64,000 bases of DNA from Plecoglossus altivelis (taxonomy: Eukaryota > Chordata > Actinopteri > Osmeriformes > Plecoglossidae), in contig BROE01000020.1 in NCBI GenBank assembly GCA_036571765.1, positions 8,616,434 to 8,680,433 on the forward strand, in the 5' to 3' direction. The notes beneath the pieces are model-generated. The model worked only from the letters and a program-made list of their open reading frames with translations. It ran no database searches and was not told where the DNA came from. The first letter of the stretch is position 1, and every line of letters begins with the position of its first letter. Positions 1 to 11,876 of the stretch are shown piece by piece. A program made the translations under genes and the position numbers.

Positions 1-26
1 TTTCTCTTTAAAATCAAAGATACATT

Positions 27-32
27 TTATTT
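27..32 (-). promoter_or_regulatory. Poly(A) signal AATAAA for NUCKS1
   Basis: TTTATT on the plus strand reads AATAAA on the minus strand. It lies about 1.63 kb downstream of the NUCKS1 stop and is followed on the minus strand by the window edge. It is the best candidate for the end of the transcript. Confidence 0.6.
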
Positions 33-1600
33 CTTTTCTTAAAAAACAAACATTACAAAAAAAATCGTAGAGAATTAAAACCATAAAACAACGAGAAAAA
101 AAACAAAAAAAAACAACATTCATTTTTTTGGACTCTCCAAAACAAAAACAAAAAAAACCAAACAAAACAAAAATGAATGGAGACGCCTGGCACAAAGGGT
201 TGAACGGTGAGAGAAGTTGCTCCAGTCAGACCGGGCTAGTGTATATCTCAGAGTGCTACTACCAGCACATGTGTGTTAGTCATATTGGTGTGAGCATGCG
301 TGGGAAATCATCCCACATGGAGACGACTGGACCCAGTTTATCTACACTGTACTTCCGCACACACAGCAGGTAAAACACCTTCAAGGGCAACAAACACAGA
401 GTACAGACCAGAATCTCACCAGGAACTTGTTTCTGTAACACAATTAACCGTTGTCAGTTCATAACCACAGCTCCAGAGGGAGGCCCATCTTTTTGAACGT
501 CAACACTGTTCTTAGAAGTTATTCTCACCTCAGTTCTCTTCATTAAAACCACAGACCAATAAGAGTCTACAACCACACAAGCAATAAGCATGACTTCAGT
601 GTTAAAACTGCAGGCTGTCAACACAGGGACAGATTACTTTTTTTTCCTGTCAAGCTGAAGACAAGTAGGGGACAGCAGAACAGAACAGATAAAGAACCGT
701 GAATAAAACAAGCATAAAACTGCCCTGTTAACACATGATGCGTTTAACAGTAAGAGTCAGAGGGATTTTAAAACACAAACATACAAACCCATGTACCCAA
801 CTGAACCAACTAGCAGGGGAGAAATGTACAAGGACTTCACCAAATCCATATCCTAATTTTTGTTTACTGTCTAGTCTAGCCCTTTCTCATTCGTCAACAG
901 GGGTTGCGGCTGCACCAATGGATAGTGTTTTCTTGGTGAGTTAACTGCGCAGTGGCTGGATGTTAAGAGCTATACAGAGCATGTTCAGGCCCTAACGGTG
1001 ATCACATGACTGGAGGAAAGGGATTACTACCGTCTCCCTGTGTGGTCATGTCAAATCAGCGACCCTTTGATAATATGGTCCTGACACGACCACCACCACC
1101 CACACAGACACGCGTGTGTAGGGGTGAGCTAGCTTTGCTATGCTTTCAGTGAGAGCTCAGGACGGATGCTCACTCGCACGCTGTGCTGTGATGAAGCCAG
1201 CTAGCACAGCCTGGGGAGGTGAATCCTTCTGGAAGTCATAGGAACTCATGAAGGGCAGGGAACAGATAAGACACCAGAGACGAGTCTGTCAAAGGAGAGG
1301 CAATTCTGGGGGGCGTGGAGGGAGAAGAGAACGTATACAGGGCTTCAGAAAGGGACAGACAGCTGCCTATATTCCTCTATCACACATGGCATGCTCTCAT
1401 ACCACAGGGGTCCCGGGCCGAAGGGGCAGGTGGGGGTGCAGGGGAGGAGAAAAACAAAGCAAAACAATAAAGCCACATTAATGTCCAAACCATTGGGCCA
1501 GGCCACTGCATAAACCTAAAATAAACCGTATTTAAAACTCAGGAGTACAAGAAAAAAAAATCAAATTAAACTTGAGAACATTTGAGAAGAGAGAAAGAAC

Positions 1601-1603
<3 letters not shown>

Positions 1604-1638
<35 letters not shown>
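1604..1638. repeat. (GA)n dinucleotide microsatellite in NUCKS1 3' UTR
   Basis: A perfect GA tract of about 35 bp, 19 nt past the NUCKS1 stop. In the mRNA sense it is (UC)n, a pyrimidine tract of the type bound by PTB-family proteins. Confidence 0.95.
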
Positions 1639-1641
<3 letters not shown>

Positions 1642-1657
1642 CTGTGGGTTGGATCTT

Positions 1658-4600
1658 CTAGTCTTCCCCAGAGGGAGCGTCCTCTTCCGAGCCGTCCTCC
1701 TCTTCATCTTCCTCCTCCTCTTCCTCTCCTGCAGCCTCCTTTGTTTTCTTGGGGGCGGGGGAGGACTCCTTCTTCTCCACCTCTTCCTCATCCTCCTCCA
1801 GGGGGCTCTCTGGCTCCTCCTCTTCCTCCTCTTTGGGCGAGCTCTTCTCCAGGGCTTTGGCGCTGGGGCGCCCCTTACCTTTGCCTTTCAATGGGCTGGG
1901 GGTAACTGAGGAGGGAAGGGGCACACAGGTCAGGGGTGTTCAGTCTGACCATTACGTCATCATCCATTTCAGGGGGCCAGTGGAGGGTTCTTACCTGTAG
2001 CCTTTAGTCTTGGTTTGGGGGACTTCTTCTCCTTCCGCTCCGGTCGCCCCCTTCTGATCACCTTCTTGCTCCTCTTCTTGGAGCGTCCGTAGTCACTATC
2101 ATCATCATCCTCAACCATGAAATCTTCATCGCTACCCGACTCGTCCGCTGCAGAGGAAGGGTATGAGATCACGCTGTATGGCCACTTTTCACTGACTTTT
2201 GGTCAATGCAATGTTGTGATGAAACTTCTGGCGATAAGCAAGTGAAGGGTTTAAGGAGTGTGTGTGCGTGTATGGTACTGGGTGGTGCACTTACGGTCCA
2301 TGTAGGCCTCCTCCTGGTCTGGGTGGTCCTCATCCTCGCTGCCTCCATCCCCCAGTAGGATCTCTCTCTGTTTGGACACGGCCTTGGTCGCTGCCTGGCG
2401 CACTGTGCGTACCTTACGACTCACCTCTCTGTCATCGTCACTGTCATCTACATACAGACGGGCCATGGTCAAGTTATCGGTCTCACTTTCTCTGTCTCAA
2501 GCACGCAGACACGACTCTCACCAGCAGGCCGTTTCCTCTTCAGTGTCTTCTTGCTGGGCTTCTCCACCTTGGCTTTCTTTCCTTTCTTCCCTCGCTTGGC
2601 CTCGTAGTCACTCCCTCCATCCTCCTCCTCCTCCTCTCCAAAGTCGTTGTCGTCATCACTGCCGAAGTCATCTGCACATGGGCAAAGGAGCAGTCAGCGC
2701 TGGCATGGTCTCAGGACAGCCCCCCCACGGCTTCTGTCCAGCACACAGTGACACCAATCCAGCACTGCCCCCCCCCTCCCTCTAGTCCTGCCCCCATCAA
2801 ATCACAACCCATCAGAATTTCTATATCATTTACCTGCCGAATCATTTTTGGGTTTGGATAGTTTGTCATCAGAGTCCTCACTGAAAGAAAAGAATAAACA
2901 TCAGCTTAGCAACAGCATACCAGGTAGTCTAGGAAACAGTCTCCTGGTAACTAATGAAAACTGTTTCTAAACTTATTTAGCAAGTGTAATCATTGTGGTA
3001 ATTAGCTGGCATCCACAGCTCCGTTTTTTCTTTTCTACAAGCAGATGTTTTCTAGAGCAGCTTGTGGTTCCTGTAACAATGTTAAGAACGGAGGCTGCGT
3101 TAGACCCATGTCTCTACAGATGGAAGCCTGGTCCAATCACAGCTCACCTGTCCTCCTGGGAGTTCTTTGAGCGTTTGTGCTTCACCTCACGAGGCGCCGC
3201 ACGGATCTTCTTGGGCTTGTTGGAGTCTTTCCCATACTCCTCATCTGCACCCACATAACAAACGGCTTGAAAACACCAAACCATATATACCCAAGGGGGT
3301 GTGTTCAAACACCCATGGTTCAAACGCCACACCTTAGAGACAAATCTCACCTGCATCATCAGACTCATTGAACTGTGAGTAATTCACCACCTTCCTGTTC
3401 CTATAAACAAAAAAAGACATAATCAAACACAAACAGGTCTTTTTTTTGGGCCCCACTTTCAACAGAACCACAGATTCACCCTCTGATCCACTGTTAACAG
3501 AAATTTATTCAATATACCATCTGATCCTAGCGGGGGTGTGGATAACAGGAGTGCCGTGGATGACAGAAAGTGGACCAGTGAGCTTTGATGCTACATTAGC
3601 GCTAGCCCACCAGACCCTGAGAGGTCAAGTGCAATGCCTTAACAGAGGGAGGACTGGGTCAGGCCCCCTCACACAGGTAGCTTAGTGTCTCAGCAGGGGG
3701 TAAAATGGATGCTAGTCTCTCTTCTATTGTTTCCATGGCTCATTAGCTAGAGTGGGTCGATAGACACACAGAAACACACACACTCTTTTAAAATGGGACG
3801 TTTCAGGTAACACACAGCTGACCACTGCTCAAATGCTCAATGTAACACACACCAAGAGAGCTGTACTGTGATGTGGAGTCCATGGAATCTCAACTGTGAC
3901 AGACAACCTGAGACAAGAACCAACCTAATTGTTTCTCCTATCACGTTTCTTTCATAGTGCATGTAATTCCTCCTTCAACATAGCATCACACATGGTTAAA
4001 ACCAGCTAGAGGTAATTGAGGAGTGGGGCAAGGTTGAGGGGTCTTACACCATTTTACAGGCTTTCTGATTACAAGAGCAGGCTGACAAACCACTATAAAG
4101 GCCTCAATCTAGATGGGCAGTGTGCATATTGTACGTTTCCATCTGTGTCCATCTACCGTACGGTTTACCTTCCGTACCCTGAATCGTATTTTTAAAAGGT
4201 TCACATGCTAACGCTTCTTGCGGAGACGTTATAGTATTGGATGCTACTACAACAGCTATTAAATTGTGCAACTGGTTGAATAGAATAGCTTGGAAGTCTC
4301 GCGCTCTACCTGGAGTCAAGGGGGAGGGAACCTTACGACACATAGCTCTACTTTGTAGCCGTGCCAGTGTTCTATTGTTACATTGTTTCCGGCAGCCACA
4401 TTTCCTGTTAAATGGATTCCTGGCCGATCGATTTTAAAGTTTAATGTTTTCTCTAACGTTAACATCTTCATTACGTTACTATTCGATAAACTAAAAATAA
4501 ATGTAGATGCCAAGACAGTAGAGCACGATGCTGGGGGTGTGGTGACTTTTAAAGCCACTCCGCCCCCCTCTGACATCACTCAACAGTGTTAATTTACTGC

Positions 4601-5258
4601 CATCAGTGAAAATGTAGCTCCCCTCTCCCTTTCTATTCGGGCGTTCTAAACGAAAATCAACGGCCAGAAATGGTTTCCCCCAATATTGTATTATAAAATA
4701 TGTGAAAAAGGTGTTGTCTTGTCTGACGCTAGATATAGCCCAGTGCTTGCTAACAAGCTTAAACCCATGAGCCGATGACTACCTCCACTCCTGTTTTTTT
4801 ATTAGCGTTTCAGAGCCTCCCGTGGATGAATGGGTAGCCATATTCCCTCAGCCTAGTCAACCAGTGCTCTCAGTAAAAATATCAAGTCATTTACAAGTCC
4901 AGGTATCATGTAGTAACCCGCTAAAATACATTTGAAGCACAACAAGCTGATTGCAGCAAATGACGCTCGACACGGATCTGTTTTCCAGGCATGAATCAGG
5001 CAAGATGCATTCACAAGCCAATGCGCGCGTAATAAAGACATTTCTATGAGGGCATGGCGAGCATTCCTCATAGCAAGGATCCATGTTAGAAAGTGCGTGC
5101 AGGGAAAAACATTTACATCAATATTTTATAAAATAACACGACACTGGCCAAAAGCTCAACATAGTAGAGACGTACATGTTGTCTACGAGGCGTGCGTGCA
5201 TGGCGCGTAGGCACAGCCGTGGACATATTCAGTAAACGTACCTCACTGGTCTTGACAT
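1658..5258 (-). CDS. nucks1: NUCKS1-like nuclear phosphoprotein, 8 coding exons
   Basis: Nuclear casein kinase and cyclin-dependent kinase substrate, a chromatin-associated and highly charged nuclear protein linked to transcription and homologous-recombination repair. Coding exons in transcript order: 5242-5258, 3351-3400, 3148-3244, 2834-2880, 2522-2671, 2295-2447, 1995-2147, 1658-1905. They total 915 nt (304 aa) in one frame. The start MSRPVR is split by intron 1, as in NUCKS1. Family blocks seen in order are [10 protein letters not shown], the KKIRAAPRE basic patch, [19 protein letters not shown] followed by an acidic run, [21 protein letters not shown], an acidic tract, and the terminal EDAPSGED. 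Human NUCKS1 is about 243 aa. The extra length is mostly exon 5 (2522-2671), an acidic then lysine-rich insert. Family identity is firm. Whether it is orthologous to human NUCKS1 or a retained duplicate is open. Confidence 0.95.
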
Positions 5259-5595
5259 TTTGCAGAAATACTGTAGAGGTTAAAAATGTAAGAAAGGGAA
5301 AAAGAAGCCCAGGCAAATAAAAAAAATCGCCCCGCTCTGCGACTCCAAAGGGCGGCACAAGACGTCACAGCTCAACGCCGGAGCTATTGCGTAAAACAAA
5401 AAATGTGGGCGCGATTAGTCAACTAAATGCGATTTTAGTTTAATTTTTACCTTCTGCTACTCAAAATGGTGAATAAAACAAACTGAAACTGCAGACTGCG
5501 CTCAACCTAACAGTGTGGCCTTGAGGAGGGCCCTCAGCGACTAGGACCGCCCATAGCCGATCATGAGAGGAGAACCTTGAGACTTCGTTGCTCCT

Positions 5596-5600
5596 ATTGG
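5596..5600 (-). promoter_or_regulatory. CCAAT box, probable NUCKS1 promoter
   Basis: ATTGG on the plus strand reads CCAAT on the minus strand, in the context GACCAATAGGAG. It lies about 340 bp upstream of the NUCKS1 start, at a position that fits a promoter. The transcription start is not determined. Confidence 0.4.
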
Positions 5601-8047
5601 TCAATTTGAATGATGATTCTCCTTTCCTTTGGTAGGTCTACTTGCTCTTCAACACTCGTTTCAGCCTATTTACCCTCCCCCTTCTTGTGTTAGGTTGAAG
5701 TGAACTGTTAAGAAAACAAAAAGAGGCCCACCGTGTGGATGCAACTCGGATGCGAACTGAAAGGGTTGTTGGGAATGACCATAAAGCAACTCAAAAAGGC
5801 ATGGCAAATAAACATAGGTGGAATTTTTCCTTCAAATGTTTTTGTATCTACAGTCCTTTCAGGAAATACATATGTGCTGATAAGACTTAACCTCATACAA
5901 TATAATATATCACACAGGGTAGGAAATGTAGGCTACTTGAGAGAGTTGAGCTGAGCATTGTGCAGATATGTTGCAAACACGATTTGCACGTACATTCACA
6001 GAAGTGCAGGATCATGCAACTACAAACTGTTCCTTAAATATCATGATTTTGTTGCTTCAACAAGAAGCTGCAGCCAGGGCAGGTGCAAAATCCCAGGCTA
6101 GTGTGACTTAGGTTAACTGCTACTATGTTTTAACCACCATGCCACGAGGCATCATCATGTATAATTTTGTTCAAACTGTTCCAAAATGCCAGGATTTCAA
6201 AGAGGGGGAGGGTGGGGGGGTACTTTTGTTTCCAAAGTCAGAAAACACCAGTGACTTCTATTGCACTCGTGCTACGACACACCGCACACACAGAAATTGA
6301 ACACAGCAACATAATAGGATTAGTTTTATTGTCTTTCCAACTCTCAAAAATGTTGTTATTCCACGAAAGTCCTTTGCATGAAATCTCATTTTGGAGGCTC
6401 TATCAGACTGGGTGGTGTAGCAATCTTAGTTTTAAGGCTGGTTTAAAATCTAAATCCGCCCCCGTGTGTTAAGGATAGGCTGTTCTTAAATTATAGGATG
6501 TGTGAATTGTGTGTTTGGTATGGGATGTATTCCCAGATTGGGTTATGTCTGTGTGTCGCTTGAATGATGGAGTTTGTGAAGGAGCGCAGCACAGTGAATT
6601 TTGTGGACCGCAGATTCAGGGTGAAGAAGCAGTTTGAAAAATGAATGTCCTCTCTTCTGTCAGATTAAACAGTGCTGTCTTTCTGCTCAGGAGTGATGCT
6701 GGAGTGAGGCACAGGCATGTTCCCATGGTAACCAGGTTAAAGAGAGTCTCTTTTTTTCACCCATGATTCTGCCATGACGCCTCTACTTCTCAGCCAAAGC
6801 CTTGATGCCTTCTGGGAATTCACAGTCCTCTGTGTCCAGTTAGGACCAAAATCATGGCACACTTGCATGTCTTACGAGGGTCCGTTCTGGACTAGCGAGT
6901 GGTGCATCCGACTACATTCATGGAAGAACACAGAACAGCCTCCCTTGGACAGGAGGGAGATCATCCAACCAAGGGTCTGAATGGGAACTGGACCAGAGTC
7001 TTGTCAGCTTGCCCAAAGCACAGGCTTTTTTCTCTGTGCTCTTCTCCCACCTAGTAGTACAGGTGCAATGTCACCTATTTACATTCTTACCTTGCCTTAC
7101 TGTTGCTATGGGGAATCAGAAAATGACACAAATATTGTTCTTTATCCAGCCAATCCAGATGTTGTAAAGCAGACACATTAAAGATGCAGAGAGGACCCAT
7201 CTAACATTGCCTAGAGTGCTCATCACTGCCACTACATCATTATGGAAACACAAGAGGGCAGTAAAAACACTATCCTTGTCAAATATTTTATACAGAACAC
7301 TTTCCAAGAACCAGGTTTTTGTTTTGATCAAGACTTGATTACCCTAACTTCAAAAACATTGGTTGGCAACATTCTTTATGTTGCAAGTCAATGGCCTTTT
7401 TTCATTTTTTTGTTGTTCAAAATTCGCAACTGTGAGATGTGTCATTTAAGTACTCAACTAACAGAATTGTCAACTGGATGTAGAAGTTGATTGGGGCACA
7501 CATGTTCGTGTCTGTACTTTTAAACAAAATGGATCACTGGCTAACTGAATTAGTGTCATGGATACGTGATCTCCTCAGTTTAACGAAAATCATAGTCTGC
7601 AATCATATTTTCTTAATTTCCCATTTGATTTTTGAACAGATATTTGCACTACTCCAGCTTGAATTTAAATATCTAAAAAAGTACAACCACCGCATATTTC
7701 AACTGTGTGTGTGTGGATAGAGAGGCTGTGAGAAACAGGAGGACATCAAGGAAAATGGCACTATCAAGGGTTCAACTGAGTGCACTCCATTACAGGGCAG
7801 TGTGGTGCAGATCACAAGTAGCCACGTAAACACTTCATTGGTTCGATATATGTAGGGAAGACCAGGCCTGGGGCCAATACAATTATTCTGGGCAGTGGAC
7901 TGACTTTCCAATATCATCTTGAAGTAACCTGTGGGTGTCAGTGTCTTAATAATGAACATTGTGTTCAGAAAATCAATCAACCAAACGGCAGTTATTTCTG
8001 CAACTTTCTATGATAATGAACACTCTGCCCAGCATAGATGATATTAA
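5601..8047. other. Intergenic, NUCKS1 promoter side to TADA3 3' end
   Basis: No coding exon could be supported on either strand. Open frames here are short, lack splice context and match no family I know. The right end probably includes TADA3 3' UTR. The sequence is A/T rich without obvious tandem repeats. Confidence 0.6.
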
Positions 8048-8053
8048 TTTATT
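8048..8053 (-). promoter_or_regulatory. Possible poly(A) signal for TADA3
   Basis: AATAAA on the minus strand, about 450 nt past the TADA3 stop. It is the nearest canonical hexamer found. An ATTAAA around 8158-8163 is an alternative. Confidence 0.4.
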
Positions 8054-8501
8054 CAAACATTCACAGTATTCTTTTTTTCATATTGTGATACATCAACATT
8101 GGAAAACAAATCCACAACAGAACAGATATGTAATTGTGTTAATACTACAACATTATTCTTTAATGGTTGTCTCAGAAACAGAATGCTAGGTCTACGTGAA
8201 ACACTTGTAAGTTCCCATGAACATAGTAAAGGATGTTCCCATTTTGAAAGCAGTGTGCATAATCAGAATACATATATCCACCCAAAAAAATACATGGCTT
8301 TGAAAAATCGAACTCGATGAAAAAGCATGCTACATCTATATTGAATGTCCTCTCATGAGTCTTCTGGAAGTATAAAATGTGTTAATGATCACTAAACTAA
8401 GGAAGGACATCAAATATATATAAACAAACTCTAATGATACAAATGACTGTCAAAACACTGCTCCCTTCCCAGCACGACAAAGCCTGTAAACAGGTGGCCA
8501 T

Positions 8502-10715
8502 TCATCCATCAAGTAGCTTAAGGATGCTGTCTCTCTCCTTTAGTGATTTCCATGCCTGATCTTTCTCCTTCTTGGTTGGTGTGCGTTTCTTTTGCCTGGC
8601 AGCCATGATGCGACGGAAACCCTCCATGACCTCGTTATCAGACACTCTGACCCTCTGCCTCAACTCCTGCTTCCGCATCTCCTCCTTAGCCAGCCTAGGG
8701 AAGATGAGCAGGAGATCATTACTTCTGCACACATGGCTTGTCTACAATGTTGAACTACCCCCAAAATAGACATGTATACATGCTTTTTTGGAAAGGGATG
8801 ATTTCCAATATCGTCAAATGTAGGATGTGGAAGTCAATAACTTAGTATTTGAGAACTATTCCTTTTAGGTCTCTTTTCCCATACCTGAGCAGCTCCTGCT
8901 TGCGGGCACGGTTGTGGGCACTCAGGGCTTTAAGCTCCGCCTGTCTCTTATGGAGTTCTGCTAGTACCTCATCCTCTGCGTCTCCCCCTGCCCCTGGCCG
9001 CTCCTCAGAGTCCAGCAGCCCCTGAGCTACCAGCTCCTCCTTGATCCGTGCTTCCAGTGAACGAGTGTGAGGAACACTGGGTCAACAGAGGAAACAAATA
9101 TATTCAAAACACATGCAGCAAGAGCAGCAACAAAAAAATCCGCTAGAATTATACCAAAAAATAAGAGCCTTGCCTCGTGATCAAATTCTAAATTCTGGTG
9201 AAACTGAAGAGTATAATTTTGATGGTGAAGAATACACCACTCCTGAACGTACCTAAAGGTTTTCCCTTGGCTGCGAGGTGAGGTCCCAGCCCCATCGTTT
9301 CCTCCATCTTTCCCGGAAATGTCTGGAATTGGTGAATCTTCCATGGGGGATATAATGTTTTCCTGGGAAAAGAGCACCAAAAACAACACTGGCTCATACT
9401 GATAGGGGTTGCATCCCTACAAGAAACACACGGATGTCACGAGTTGTCATTTATGCTGAGCAGCAGAGTCCAGGCCTGGCTATCTGACCTCGACGAGAGC
9501 CTGGAGCAGACGTTGTGTGAGAGGACCAAAGGGACAGCCATCCTCAGGACTCTCATGTTGAGACTCTGACTTCTTTAACAGGGCATCAACATCTGGGAGA
9601 ACAACAGCAAGCACTCGTTAGCCATGCTTACTGTTCAACTGCCCTCAAGGTTCAGCGTCAGCATTCCTTTTCATAACCATCACCTTTAGCGTCCAACTCA
9701 GAAAGTGGTCCCAGGAGGCTTTTCTTCTTGTCATTGGCCCGAGCTCCTTCCCTCTGCTCCTCCAACAGATCCTCCTGCGCCCACCTCTGGGAGTAGTGTT
9801 TCCCTAACGCAGGAATCTACGAAAGACAGCCAAGCGTGCCTCATCTCATGTCAAGTCCATTGGGAACATTCATCAGGACCTTCAGATATTTCCAAAAAAG
9901 TATATTTTAATGTACAAAAGGAGTCAGTTGTCTTTAAAATAATAAACGGCACCTTGTAATACTCTGCTTCATCCTCTGGAGGCTTCAAGAGTTCTTCCAG
10001 GACTCGGATCTCTTCATTTGTGATGTCAGCACAATATGGTTCAACTGATGCCCAAAATCTGAAATCACAAACACTCATGGCATTTACATTTGGCACAACC
10101 ATGTAAGAAATGCTAAAACTATAACAAAGTTTAAATCTAAATCAGGGCGCTGCATAAGCTAGTGATTGTTTCTGACCTGTTTGGAGCATCATTTTTAGGA
10201 TTGCGGGGAATGTCCTGAGGATCTTCACTGAACTCATAGTCTTGGACTTTCGGCTGCAGGTTCTTGGATTTCGGTCTTCCTGGTCCAGGACCAGTTCCAT
10301 GACCACCCTTCCCATCTAGCTTCTGCTTCTTGGTCTTGTGCCTTGATGTGGCTGAGAGGTCTGCATCCTTCCCCTGCTTCAAGAAGCGCTTGTCCCCCTT
10401 CTTATCCTGCCAGTCTGTGAGGATCTAAGGGAAAAGTAATCATAAGTAGTGACTTATAACTGCACATTAGATCTCAGAAGCTGTTACATACACCTATTCT
10501 CGTACCTGTCTCTGTTCCTCTAAAGCCCTGAGGCGGCGATTGGCAGAGGACAGAAGTGTCTCCAGCTCCAACTGCAGTGTGTCCAACTCCTCTATGCCGA
10601 TGCCATCGTCTTCTGACCGGCTGAGCACAGCACTGTACCGAGGACATACTTTCACGTGCTCAACAGGTTTGAAGTCGTAGTACTTCAGAGGGGGGCAGTC
10701 CTTCAACTCACTCAT
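8502..10715 (-). CDS. tada3: Transcriptional adapter 3 (ADA3), 8 coding exons
   Basis: Adaptor of the GCN5/PCAF-containing SAGA and ATAC histone acetyltransferase complexes, acting in the nucleus with TADA2 to support nucleosome acetylation. Coding exons in transcript order: 10506-10715, 10177-10424, 9953-10058, 9684-9816, 9489-9592, 9253-9362, 8885-9076, 8502-8694. They sum to 1296 nt (431 aa); human is 432 aa. Key blocks are the start MSELKDCPPLKYYDFKPVEHV, EDDGIGIEELDTLQLELE, a basic PGPGRPKSKNLQPK stretch, FWASVEPYCADIT, ENIISPMEDSPIPD, and the C-terminal ADA3 domain with MAARQKKRTPTKKEKDQAWK ending in ILKLLDG. The start codon is preceded by a splice acceptor at 10744/10745, so a noncoding first exon lies upstream. 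It is divergent from ARPC4, the same arrangement as in mammals. No broken site was seen. Confidence 0.97.
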
Positions 10716-11200
10716 TTTAACGTGTAGTGAGGTCTAGCAAATCTCTAATGAAAGAAAAAAGATGATACCGCACACAATGTTAATTATTTTAAGGTCATTG
10801 GAAAATTGGGGGCTTCAAATTGTTTTCCTATGAACAGCGGATATTTGAACCATACATTTTGAGTAGAATCATTATTCGTACACATTGCTGAATGATGATA
10901 AACATTTGTTATTACATGTTTAGCTAACGTTACTCCTTAAGTCAATACTACAGCAGCGTGGGAGCATACAGAAAGCAAGCCTCGACTGCTAACTAACCAC
11001 TTCTCTCCCCTTTAGCCTAGCTAGCCACTACTGTTAGCATTGACAGTCTGCACTCAATACCGGTGTTGAGTTTAAGAATGAGCAAGCTAATCCCAGCCCA
11101 AGGGTGCATTAATCTACCAGACACCCCATTCATTCAGAGTATACGATATTCGTGGAATCTAAAATGGCTATATTAGATCTAAGCGCCCCGCAATATTTAC

Positions 11201-11260
11201 CTTTAAAGAAAGGCATCCATTATTGGATGGACCATTTCGTTCCGAGAATAGGGGACAAGG
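11201..11260 (-). other. tada3: Probable noncoding first exon of TADA3
   Basis: A donor reading AAAG|GTAAAT on the minus strand sits at 11200/11201. It pairs with the acceptor in front of the TADA3 start exon (exon 10506-10744). The upstream limit is a guess, since no start-site evidence is available. Confidence 0.45.
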
Positions 11261-11876
11261 TTTTTCGGTGAGTTGCGATTTCAGGTACAATTCCTTCTAT
11301 TTCACAGGACGAGTGAGGTCACATAATCTTCAATGTTTGTGATTGAAAAATAATTATAATTCTTTATTTAATACTGTTGTTCAACCAAAGTGTCCTATGC
11401 AAAACAGCAGTGGAAGTACGAAGGCGCCCCAGATTCAGGATGGTATCTACGGTGGCAACCCGGGGTTTGAGGGGAATATGATCAGAAACGATAGATCTAT
11501 TTTGTGCATACTGTACAATTTTCTACCTAATTTGTTTTGTTACTACTTGTTCAGGACTGTACTAATTTGCACAAAATGCATTTTTTATTAAATTCCCCTA
11601 CAAAACCAACTGCATAATGGACCAGTCGTATATCACTTCGTTTTGATAACTAGAACAGCACAAACAGCTAGATGTTTCGTTCCACCCCACCAATCATTTC
11701 ACGAGGACAACAACCCCGCTCAGTCAAGAAGCCCGTGATTACAAAACGAAGTTTTTGAATGGCTGCTGATGCAGCGTCATATTTGGTCTATCTCGATGAA
11801 ATGTGAGATTTACGGAAGAGCTCCGTCCAGGCGTGGCAGGCGAACTTCCGTCTTTGAAACAAGCTCCATCAGAAAA
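11261..11876. promoter_or_regulatory. Head-to-head promoter region of TADA3 and ARPC4
   Basis: Roughly 0.6 kb between the inferred TADA3 first exon (minus) and the ARPC4 start (plus). CTTCCG/CGGAAG-type ETS-like motifs occur near the ARPC4 5' end around 11812-11855. No coding sequence was found. A shared divergent promoter is inferred from the layout, which matches the mammalian gene pair. Confidence 0.55.

Larger units (their letters stand above)
1..1657 (-). other. nucks1: NUCKS1 3' untranslated region
   Basis: About 1.6 kb between the NUCKS1 stop and an AATAAA signal at the left edge. It has no supported coding sequence. It is A/T rich near the 3' end and carries a (GA)n tract just after the stop codon. 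The extent is inferred from the poly(A) signal only. Confidence 0.7.

Noticed and set aside
1582..1924. Plus-strand and other-frame open frames across the NUCKS1 last exon
   Set aside because: They are antisense shadows of a low-complexity acidic coding exon. The minus-strand frame matches NUCKS1.
6567..6644. Short ATG frame MEFVKERSTVNFVDRRFRVK... of 25 codons
   Set aside because: Too short, no splice or promoter context, no recognised family.
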